A stretch of 13,190 nucleotides of DNA, taken from contig DJFR01000245.1 in assembly GCA_002432545.1 (NCBI GenBank), positions 14,388 to 27,577 of the forward strand, given 5' to 3'. Position 1 is the first letter of the stretch, and each line of letters opens with the position of its first letter. The position numbers and the translations under genes are program-made. The notes beneath the pieces were generated by a model. It saw nothing but the letters and a program-made list of their open reading frames with translations. It made no database searches and was not told the origin of the DNA. Origin of the DNA: Flammeovirgaceae bacterium UBA5867 (GTDB taxonomy: Bacteria; Bacteroidota; Bacteroidia; Cytophagales; Cyclobacteriaceae). Shown here piece after piece: positions 1-5,284 of the stretch.

Positions 1-102
1 TCGAAAAATGAAGGCCGGACAATCTATAATTACTGGAAGGCTATAGCTGACAGCATTATACCGGGTCCAATATATCCGCTATACTTCCGCGAGAAATGCT
101 GA
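1..102 (+). CDS. 3' end of an unidentified protein gene (partial)
   Basis: Frame 1 is open from the window edge to a TGA at 100-102 and gives 33 residues, with the central stretch NYWKAIADSIIPGPIYPLYF. I do not recognise the family. Codon choice resembles that of the neighbouring genes, but an open frame this short could arise by chance. Its stop lies 1 bp from the stop of the opposite-strand sigma factor gene, so the two genes would be convergent. No hairpin terminator is visible between them. Confidence 0.4.
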   Translation, partial: SKNEGRTIYNYWKAIADSIIPGPIYPLYFREKC

Positions 103-103
103 A

Positions 104-772
104 TTAAATAAAGAGAGAAAGAAAGCTGATGAATATAGTCAATTCCTTTTTCCAGGTCGAAAGAAGTTGTGATAGAGAATCCAGGGCGCGGTATACCATG
201 GTGCGCGCTGATTTGGTTGTGCCTAACTTCATTGCCTTGGCGATCTCGGCATAGTTGAGATCTTCAAAGTAATGCAAGACCAATGCTTCACGTTGTCGCG
301 AAGGAAGCTTGTTGCAAAAATGCATGACTATTTTCTTCTGGTCGTTATTCAGATTCTGATTTACCGAGAGATACTCTGCATTGATTGAAATCTGGAAGCG
401 CTCATCTTCCATATCTTCCGGAATAACAAACTTGCTGTTGTGTTTAAGTTGTCGTACCAGCGATCTTCTAAAGGCAGCATACAAATAAAATTTCACTGAA
501 GTTGCTACGCTCAACTTCGACCGCGTTCTGATCAAGGTTAAAAAAACATCCTGTATAGTATCTGCGATGAGCTCTTTATCATGCGTGAACTGCCTGCCGT
601 AATTAAAAAGTTTATTGGCGTACTGGTGGTATAGCGAGGCAAGTGCTTTGTCATCGCCCTGTAAGAAATCAATCCAGACTTGTCCTTCGGTAGCATTTGC
701 TTCTGACTGCACGAACGGATCTGAGCCGGTCTCCCGGAAGTCTTTTTGAACATGCAGACTTTGCTCAGCCAT
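104..772 (-). CDS. ECF-type RNA polymerase sigma factor (sigma-70 family, FecI-like)
   Basis: This 222-aa protein should direct RNA polymerase to a small regulon. Region sigma2 lies at about residues 44-108, including the -10-binding segment around ADTIQDVFLTLIR (70-82) and a basic stretch FRRSLVRQLKH. Region sigma4 lies at about 147-203, with the classic LPSRQREALVLHYFEDLNYAEIA motif (156-178) and a recognition helix MKLGTTKSARTMVYRAL. That helix departs from the common 'VNTVKSRLHRA' form, as is usual for one branch of Bacteroidota ECF factors. A ~30-residue acidic and polar N-terminal extension and a hydrophobic tail (LTIFISFLSLFI) are extra. The ATG at 770-772 is the only sensible start. 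No FecR-type anti-sigma factor or TonB receptor follows; the downstream gene is convergent, so its inducer and partner cannot be read from context. The family is clear, the regulon unknown. Confidence 0.93.
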   Translation of the reverse strand: MAEQSLHVQKDFRETGSDPFVQSEANATEGQVWIDFLQGDDKALASLYHQYANKLFNYGRQFTHDKELIADTIQDVFLTLIRTRSKLSVATSVKFYLYAAFRRSLVRQLKHNSKFVIPEDMEDERFQISINAEYLSVNQNLNNDQKKIVMHFCNKLPSRQREALVLHYFEDLNYAEIAKAMKLGTTKSARTMVYRALDSLSQLLSTWKKELTIFISFLSLFI

Positions 773-790
773 GATTATTTTTATTAAAGT

Positions 791-803
791 GTGTTACTAA
801 CAC
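791..803. promoter_or_regulatory. Dyad upstream of the sigma factor gene, possible operator
   Basis: The 13-bp sequence GTGTTACTAACAC is a perfect inverted repeat with one central base. It lies just upstream of the sigma factor start codon (772), within its 5' untranslated or promoter region. A dimeric regulator could bind here, or the RNA could form a weak stem near the start codon. No promoter was recognised next to it, so the role is inferred from position only. Confidence 0.3.
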
Positions 804-1083
804 TTATAAACCTCATGCATATATAGTGAGTATTTCAAACGTTTGCAAGCAAGCGAATAAATATTTATCTCGTCCCGCGAATTTGTAGTGAAATGCAGGA
901 TTGTGAGGTGTGAAAGGGAATTTCTCCCGGCAGAACGGGATGGACGTCAAAGGCCCTGCGGGTTGGTCTTAGTAATCTGTGAAGTCAGTTCTCTTCGCTG
1001 TTTACATTCAGATTTGATGTTACAATGTATTGGTATATAGGAGGTATATACTAATAATTTTTGTACGACTTAAGCTAAATAAA

Positions 1084-1120
1084 GTATCCTTATAATAATC
1101 TAGGATTTTTATAAGGATAC
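1084..1120 (-). terminator. Hairpin terminator of the hydrolase gene
   Basis: A perfect 12-bp stem, GTATCCTTATAA (1084-1095) with TTATAAGGATAC (1109-1120), encloses a 13-nt loop. It lies 31 bp after the hydrolase stop. Read on the - strand it is followed by TTTATTTAG, a T-rich run. This fits an intrinsic terminator that separates the hydrolase transcript from the sigma factor gene downstream. Confidence 0.75.
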
Positions 1121-1151
1121 CTATATATCAACTACTCTTCGGATGCTACAT

Positions 1152-2201
1152 CTATTTCAGATTCTCTTTGAAAAATTTCTCAAGCTTGTCGAACGGAATA
1201 ATGTTTACACGATCATACAGGTCAACATGACTGGCGTTAGGTATAATCATTAATTCTTTAGGCTCGGCTGCGGCTTTGTACGCGTCTTCACTGAAATAAC
1301 GCGAGTGCGCATTTTCACCAGCAATAAGTAACACCGGGCGTGGCGCAATCTCTTTAATATAGGTTAGCAACGGGAAATTCATAAACGACAACGGATTGGT
1401 AGCTGTCCACGCTGCATTTGAGTTGATGGAGCGGGGATGAAAGCCGCGTGGTGTTTTATAGTAATTGAAATAATCGACAACAAATTGAGGTTCGTTGCCT
1501 TGTAATTTTTCGGGTAAATTGTTCGAGCTCGGAGCATATGTTCGCTGCTCTACATCTTTCCAGCGTTGTTGCGAGAGTTGTTCCAAAGTTTTGGTACGTT
1601 GTTCAGCAGTAAGTCCGTCAAAGTATCCGTTCGACATTACGCGACTCATGTTATACATACTGGTTGTGGCAACTGCTTTTATGCGTTTGTCAACGGCAGT
1701 AGCGTTTAATGCCATACCGGCAAATCCACATATACCGATGATGCCTATTCGGTTTCTGTCAATAGTTTTTTGTGTTCCAAGAAAATCTACTGCTGCACTG
1801 AAGTCTTCAGTGTTAATATCTGGCGATGCAACGTTACGCGGTTCGCCACCGCTTTCTCCGGTATAGGAAGGATCGAACGCAAGTGCAGCAAAACCCCGTT
1901 CAGCCATAGTCTGTGCATATAGTCCGGATGATTGTTCTTTTACGGCACCAAACGGACCGCTAATGGCGAGTGCAGCCAGTGGCTCACTACCGCGATTCTT
2001 AGGTAAATATATATCACCACTCAATGTAATGCCGTAACGGTTTTTAAATGTTACTTTTTGTCTTGTTACTTTATTACTTAGTTGGAAAGTATAAAAGTCT
2101 TTTTCACCTGTCTGTTTCATCTTTTCTTTTGTTTTTGTTTGTGAATAAGCCGGGCCCGCCAGCAGGAGGGATGCGGCTATAAGTATCATAACCTTTCTCA
2201 T
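1152..2201 (-). CDS. Exported alpha/beta hydrolase, dienelactone hydrolase/YcjY-like
   Basis: This 349-aa protein begins with a signal peptide (MRKVMILIAASLLLAGPAYS, likely cleaved before QTKTK), so it should act outside the cytoplasm. The alpha/beta-hydrolase core covers about 45-345: an N-terminal strand pair (GITLSGDIYLP), an oxyanion-side loop SGPFGAVKEQ (81-90), the nucleophile elbow GICGF (156-160) with Cys158 rather than Ser, a probable acid near GENAHSRYFSED (295-306) and a probable catalytic His325 in ASHVDLYD. A Cys at the elbow is known in dienelactone hydrolases. Residues 185-270 form a lid-like insert. The substrate is unknown; hydrolysis of an ester or lactone is the reasonable guess. 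It has its own promoter-like element upstream and a terminator downstream, so it is probably monocistronic. It starts at the ATG at 2199-2201. Confidence 0.88.
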   Translation of the reverse strand: MRKVMILIAASLLLAGPAYSQTKTKEKMKQTGEKDFYTFQLSNKVTRQKVTFKNRYGITLSGDIYLPKNRGSEPLAALAISGPFGAVKEQSSGLYAQTMAERGFAALAFDPSYTGESGGEPRNVASPDINTEDFSAAVDFLGTQKTIDRNRIGIIGICGFAGMALNATAVDKRIKAVATTSMYNMSRVMSNGYFDGLTAEQRTKTLEQLSQQRWKDVEQRTYAPSSNNLPEKLQGNEPQFVVDYFNYYKTPRGFHPRSINSNAAWTATNPLSFMNFPLLTYIKEIAPRPVLLIAGENAHSRYFSEDAYKAAAEPKELMIIPNASHVDLYDRVNIIPFDKLEKFFKENLK

Positions 2202-2220
2202 ACGTTATTGAGTTATTGTG

Positions 2221-2228
2221 CAAAGGTA
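2221..2228 (-). promoter_or_regulatory. Promoter -7 element of the hydrolase gene (TACCTTTG)
   Basis: Read on the - strand, 2228 to 2221 is TACCTTTG, an exact match to the Bacteroidota -7 consensus TAnnTTTG, 19 bp upstream of the hydrolase ATG. A clean TTTG at the -33 position is missing. Instead the dyad at 2238-2250 occupies the space just upstream, which could mean the promoter depends on an activator or is blocked by a repressor. Confidence 0.5.
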
Positions 2229-2237
2229 GAGTCACAC

Positions 2238-2250
2238 ATTCTGACAGAAT
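2238..2250. promoter_or_regulatory. Perfect dyad ATTCTG-A-CAGAAT, candidate operator
   Basis: A 13-bp perfect inverted repeat with one central base lies 9 bp upstream of the hydrolase -7 element, between the positions expected for the -7 and -33 boxes. This is a typical place for a dimeric regulator to control initiation. The binding protein is unknown. Confidence 0.35.
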
Positions 2251-2299
2251 AAAGAGAATCAAACCAATCATTAAGAATTTCAAACTGCGGAACGGGGGA

Positions 2300-2431
2300 A
2301 TGATCAGCGAAGTATATTTAGTCTTGGCAGGAGGGGAGACCATATTTGAAAATCTTAATAATCTGATTGATTTTCTTAACCTGGATACTGGTTATAATTT
2401 CGACTTTGCAACCGTTAATTTTTATCTATGA
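2300..2431 (+). CDS. Doubtful small ORF, 43 aa
   Basis: An ATG at 2300 preceded by GGGGGA opens a 43-codon frame with the internal sequence LAGGETIFENLNNLIDFLNL. Its TGA overlaps the ATG of the next small ORF as ATGA. The composition is protein-like, but no family is recognised and no + strand promoter is evident. It may be chance or a gene remnant. Confidence 0.15.
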   Translation: MISEVYLVLAGGETIFENLNNLIDFLNLDTGYNFDFATVNFYL

Positions 2432-2517
2432 AAAAGATAGCGACTATGCTTGCAAAGATTTCCGATTGGATCGATTGTCAGACTTCATTTCCGGATTTGA
2501 AACGTGTTAATCCTTAA
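2428..2517 (+). CDS. Doubtful small ORF, 29 aa
   Basis: This frame starts with MKKIATMLAKISDWIDCQTS, which is basic and amphipathic at its start, and ends at the TAA at 2515-2517. It overlaps the preceding small ORF by ATGA, a layout that can give translational coupling. There is no recognised family, and the size makes chance likely. Confidence 0.12.
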   Translation: MKKIATMLAKISDWIDCQTSFPDLKRVNP

Positions 2518-2606
2518 GTATAAAGATATTCCCGCAGTGTATATCCGCGAGGTCGGGGAGGGTATATATAGCTACCGGGTTACAGATCGATACAGAAGTA
2601 CCTTTT

Positions 2607-3284
2607 TTATTTCTCGTGCTGATATGTGGCAAACAATTTCCAAAAATGTTGCGTAAACTTGAAGTCGAATGTTTCCCGTTTGAAGTCATTTAAGACAAGA
2701 TCAATTTTTTCATCCTTCGTTTGATATTGACCCAGCATAATCTCATGCTTGTCAATAAAAAGTCCTGTCTTGTGCTGACAGAGGTGAATATTCTGTTGTG
2801 TCACTTCTTCAAAAATCAGCACATCGCCTATACTATAGTTTGGAAGCGATTCGTGGTGCGCTATATTCGGATTAAAGCTCAGCGCAAGCATACTCCGATT
2901 GTTCACTTCCGGCAAAATAAGCTTCGGAAAGCTATCCCAATCATTGAATGACAGTTGCTGATACGCGCACTTCATATATATAGCATCATTAATAAACGGG
3001 ACTTGCCGGAGTTGAAGATTGATGATGCTATTTTCATCCTCAATTAACTTATCTCCGTTATATTTCAGTATCTCGTGTATAGAGAGGTTCTGAGTAATAA
3101 ACTGGTTTAGAGGTATGCAAAAATAATTGGCAATCTCAATGACGGTTTCGATCCTCGGCTCAGCTCTATTCTCTTCGTACGAAGAGATATTTCCCCTTGT
3201 CAAGCTAAATAAATCTGCAAATGCTTGCTGACTAAGCCCTTTGGTCGTTCTGATCTTCTTGATATTAGCCCCAATCTTTGTCAT
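2607..3284 (-). CDS. XRE-family transcriptional regulator with S24-like C-terminal domain
   Basis: This 225-aa regulator has an N-terminal Cro/C1-type helix-turn-helix at about residues 3-60 (ANIKKIRTTKGLSQQAFADL, then LTRGNISSYEENRAEPRIET), followed by a linker. A C-terminal region at about 95-190 has the layout of the LexA/S24 peptidase fold (VPFINDAIY, then FPKLILPEV, then YSIGDVLIFEEV). The Ser-containing G-x-S-M segment expected there is replaced by LALSFNPNIA, so self-cleavage is unlikely; the domain probably dimerises or senses. I start it at the ATG at 3282-3284. An in-frame TTG at 3291-3293 would add three residues but lies inside the predicted -7 element. The gene is divergent from the PspA-flotillin-AAA cluster with 102 bp between starts, so it is the obvious candidate regulator of that cluster and of itself. 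Confidence 0.88.
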   Translation of the reverse strand: MTKIGANIKKIRTTKGLSQQAFADLFSLTRGNISSYEENRAEPRIETVIEIANYFCIPLNQFITQNLSIHEILKYNGDKLIEDENSIINLQLRQVPFINDAIYMKCAYQQLSFNDWDSFPKLILPEVNNRSMLALSFNPNIAHHESLPNYSIGDVLIFEEVTQQNIHLCQHKTGLFIDKHEIMLGQYQTKDEKIDLVLNDFKRETFDFKFTQHFWKLFATYQHEK

Positions 3285-3290
3285 GTCTCT

Positions 3291-3320
3291 CAAAGATAGT
3301 TGTAATTTTTATTATCACAA
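3291..3320 (-). promoter_or_regulatory. Promoter of the XRE regulator gene
   Basis: On the - strand, TTG (3320-3318) is followed after 19 bp by TATCTTTG (3298-3291), an exact TAnnTTTG match. Initiation would fall at or a few bases before the ATG at 3284, so the mRNA may be almost leaderless. The dyad at 3300-3320 fills the space between the two boxes. Confidence 0.55.
3300..3320. promoter_or_regulatory. Candidate operator for the XRE regulator
   Basis: TTGTAAT (3300-3306) and ATCACAA (3314-3320) form an inverted repeat with 6 of 7 positions paired and a 7-bp AT-rich spacer. It covers the region between the regulator's own -7 and -33 boxes. A shorter near-palindrome TTGCAATTGTAA (3333-3344) overlaps the -33 box of the divergent operon promoter and shares the TTG..AA theme. 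Two such half-related sites could let one XRE dimer pair repress both promoters. Confidence 0.4.
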
Positions 3321-3331
3321 TGCTAATATTT

Positions 3332-3363
3332 TTTGCAATTGTAAAAAGTAGTTGGTAGATTTG
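3332..3363 (+). promoter_or_regulatory. Promoter of the PspA-flotillin-AAA cluster
   Basis: TTTG at 3332-3335, a 20-bp spacer and TAGATTTG at 3356-3363 match the Bacteroidota -33/-7 promoter pattern at both boxes and in spacing. Transcription would start near 3369, giving a leader of under 20 nt before the ATG at 3387. No Shine-Dalgarno sequence is visible, which is normal for the phylum. Confidence 0.7.
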
Positions 3364-3386
3364 TTCAGTCAGCAGAAACTATACGC

Positions 3387-3779
3387 ATGAATCACTTTGA
3401 GACCATCGAAGATTTCGCACTCAGGCTTAACTGTAGAATACTATATAAGAGTGAGCAGCATGGCATTCTCAAAATCGATAATCAGCCCGATGGCATTCAT
3501 AACCTGATTCTCGGCATTGCACCGCCCATTCTTATTATGGAGCAGTTTCTCTTTTCTTTTCGGGAAGACAATCTCGACATGTTTAAAAAGCTGCTGCAAA
3601 AAAACAGGGATACTATTCACGGTGCTTTCGTTATTAATGAAGAAGGCGATCGGGTACTGTTCCGGTATACGATGCAGCTTCAGAATTTAGATTTTAATGA
3701 ATTTGAGAGTGCCTTAAATTCTCTTGGATTATTACTGAGTGAATTCTCTCAACAGATTATTGATTTTTCGAAGCTATAA
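3387..3779 (+). CDS. Small YbjN / type III chaperone-like protein, first gene of the cluster
   Basis: This 130-aa soluble protein has no signal peptide or membrane segment. The pattern is an N-terminal helix (FETIEDFALRLN), strands (ILYKSEQHGILKID, then HNLILGIAPPILIMEQFLFSF), a helix (EDNLDMFKKLLQKNR), strands (GAFVINEEGDRVLFRYTMQL) and a long C-terminal helix (FNEFESALNSLGLLLSEFSQQIIDF). This is the alpha-beta arrangement of YbjN and CesT-like secretion chaperones. It also resembles in layout E. coli YjfI (DUF2170), the gene next to the PspA paralogue YjfJ. Position as first gene, 35 bp before pspA, supports a role as partner or chaperone of PspA or of the large ATPase. The fold call rests on pattern recognition, not on catalytic residues; the exact family is uncertain. 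Confidence 0.75.
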   Translation: MNHFETIEDFALRLNCRILYKSEQHGILKIDNQPDGIHNLILGIAPPILIMEQFLFSFREDNLDMFKKLLQKNRDTIHGAFVINEEGDRVLFRYTMQLQNLDFNEFESALNSLGLLLSEFSQQIIDFSKL

Positions 3780-3814
3780 ATTAGACGCAACGATTAACTT
3801 AAAAATTATCAGTC

Positions 3815-4516
3815 ATGAATATTTTCAAAAGACTTTTTAGAATAGGACAGGCTGAAATCCATGCAGCAGTTGATAAGATGGAGGATCCTATCAAAATGAC
3901 AGAACAAGGTCTTCGTGAACTGCGCACCGATCTTACCGAAGCAACAGAAGCTTATGCACAGGTAAAAGCCCTTGCTATACGTACTGAAAACAATCAGCTT
4001 CAGATTCAGCAGGAGTCAAAAAATTATGCTGAAAAGGCTATATTGATCATGCAAAAAGCACAGTCAGGACAAGTTGATCTGGTCAAGGCTGAAGAGCTCG
4101 CGCGTGAAGCATTATCGCTCCACCGGAAATACTATATAGAATCAGAAGAACTCGGCCAGCAGGTAACGGCATTACAGCAATCGTCCAGGGAAATGCTGCG
4201 CAACACCGAGATTCTGAAAGAGAATATGGAGAAGTGGGAGAAAGAATTGCGTACGTTAAAGGCCCGGGTGAAAGTTAGCAAAGCGACCGAGCAGGTAAAT
4301 AAACAACTGGCCCAGGTCGATAGCAACGGAATTATTACCATGCTTGAGCGCATGCGATCAAAAGTGGAAGACCAGGAAGCGATCGCGAAAGCGTATGGTG
4401 AAATATCCCGCGAAAAAAATAGTAAGAAAGAAGAATTAGACAGCCTGCTGAAAGATGATTCATTATCAATTGAAAAAGATCTTCAGGCTATCAAACAAAA
4501 ATTAGGTATATCGTAA
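3815..4516 (+). CDS. pspA: PspA/IM30 family membrane-remodelling protein
   Basis: This 233-aa protein has the PspA/Vipp1 architecture, a bacterial branch of the ESCRT-III superfamily. An N-terminal amphipathic helix (MNIFKRLFRIGQAEIHAAVD) binds membranes. A long helical hairpin follows at about 25-150, rich in Glu/Lys/Gln (MTEQGLRELRTDLTEATEAY, then LAREALSLHRKYYIESEELG and the ALQQSSREMLRNTEIL stretch). Later helices include KARVKVSKATEQVNKQLAQV and a C-terminal helix ending LKQ-type at QAIKQKLGIS. Full length for the family. Family members polymerise into rods and rings on stressed inner membranes and stabilise or reshape them. There is no PspF or PspB/C nearby, so this is not the E. coli psp regulatory circuit; it resembles YjfJ-type contexts more. 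It lies 35 bp after the YbjN-like gene and 24 bp before the YqiJ-like gene, in one probable operon. Confidence 0.92.
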   Translation: MNIFKRLFRIGQAEIHAAVDKMEDPIKMTEQGLRELRTDLTEATEAYAQVKALAIRTENNQLQIQQESKNYAEKAILIMQKAQSGQVDLVKAEELAREALSLHRKYYIESEELGQQVTALQQSSREMLRNTEILKENMEKWEKELRTLKARVKVSKATEQVNKQLAQVDSNGIITMLERMRSKVEDQEAIAKAYGEISREKNSKKEELDSLLKDDSLSIEKDLQAIKQKLGIS

Positions 4517-4540
4517 ACTGTTAACCTGTTCAACCTGCCG

Positions 4541-5221
4541 ATGTCAAGTATAACCGACCTGCTTTTCCATCCGCTGAGTAATGCGATCATGACCGTTCTC
4601 ACCGGAGTAACAGCTATATATTGGATCACGACATTCATTGCCGGAGATCTGTTTGGAGATGCCGGAGGAGACAGTGATTTTCCGGTGCATGGTGCAGATG
4701 TAGATACCGATGTTGATGTTGACGGTGATGATGTAGCCGGAGATAAGGGCTTCTTTCAAAAAGCATTGGAATTTGTGAACATCGGCAAAGTGCCATTCAT
4801 GGTGGTATATTCTGCTTTTAAATTCATTGCCTGGATTATCACGTTAACGTCATCGGTATTTCTCGGGCTGGCGAGCTGGGGCTGGAAATCTGTCGTCATT
4901 CTTTTTCCTGTGTTTTTTGTCGCTTATTTTATAACCAGGTATGCGACCAAACCATTAATCAAAGTGTATGATGCCATGGGCTATAATGGAGAAGAACCAC
5001 AGGAGCTGTTGGGAAGGATCGCCCGGATGAGATCTACAATTTCAGGCGATACGATTGGTGCAGCCGAAGTGAAAATACAAAGTGACATCATCCGCATCAA
5101 TGTGAAAAGTAAAACCGGTGAATCGATAGCATATGATGCCGAAGTGATGATTACAGATGAATCATCCGACAAGAAATTTTACCTGGTAGTACCGGAGATT
5201 ACACTGGCCAACATTGTTTGA
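4541..5221 (+). CDS. YqiJ-like membrane protein with OB-fold C-terminus
   Basis: This 226-aa protein has three predicted membrane segments: about 13-35 (NAIMTVLTGVTAIYWITTFI), 85-110 (PFMVVYSAFKFIAWIITLTS) and 115-134 (WKSVVILFPVFFVAYFI). A soluble beta-rich tail at about 148-220 (LLGRIARMRSTISGDTIGAA, then IIRINVKS, then FYLVVPE) fits the NfeD/YqiJ OB-fold that accompanies flotillins. Between the first two segments is a loop at 38-70 with 12 Asp, including DVDVDG (57-62). In E. coli, yqiJ precedes the flotillin gene yqiK, and here too the flotillin follows 63 bp later. The likely role is a membrane partner that anchors or organises the flotillin assembly, with the tail on the same side as the flotillin coiled coil. 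No Shine-Dalgarno is seen; the ATG at 4541 gives the family-typical N-terminus. Confidence 0.85.
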   Translation: MSSITDLLFHPLSNAIMTVLTGVTAIYWITTFIAGDLFGDAGGDSDFPVHGADVDTDVDVDGDDVAGDKGFFQKALEFVNIGKVPFMVVYSAFKFIAWIITLTSSVFLGLASWGWKSVVILFPVFFVAYFITRYATKPLIKVYDAMGYNGEEPQELLGRIARMRSTISGDTIGAAEVKIQSDIIRINVKSKTGESIAYDAEVMITDESSDKKFYLVVPEITLANIV

Positions 5222-5284
5222 TTTTTATCAACCTCATATATATACCTACAACTAAAATTCTAACCTTTAAACTTTCCCTTTATT

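Larger units (their letters stand above)
773..1151. other. Intergenic region between sigma factor and hydrolase genes
   Basis: No convincing gene is present. From left to right it holds a perfect dyad GTGTTA-C-TAACAC at 791-803, 19 bp upstream of the sigma ATG; a small hairpin TCCCG/CGGGA at 925-940; two direct copies of GGTATATA spaced 11 bp apart (1032-1039 and 1043-1050); and the hydrolase terminator at 1084-1120. I found no exact TAnnTTTG element directed at the sigma gene. Confidence 0.6.
2202..2606. other. Intergenic region between hydrolase and XRE regulator genes
   Basis: This 405-bp stretch holds the hydrolase promoter region at its left end and two doubtful + strand small ORFs (2300-2431 and 2428-2517). 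The rest is featureless. The XRE gene ends at 2607 on the - strand and I see no strong hairpin plus T-run after it; GGTATATATAGCTACC at about 2562-2581 is only a weak partial palindrome. Confidence 0.5.

Noticed and set aside
916..970. GC-rich patch with TCCCG/CGGGA hairpin as a possible small RNA
   Set aside because: The stem is only 5 bp, with no promoter or T-run next to it; too weak to call.
1495..1866. 123-codon open frame on the + strand inside the hydrolase gene
   Set aside because: The opposite strand encodes the hydrolase core with its catalytic motifs; the + strand frame has no recognisable features.
3815..4516. Classic E. coli-type phage shock operon
   Set aside because: No PspB, PspC or PspF-like genes are present; only the PspA family member is shared.
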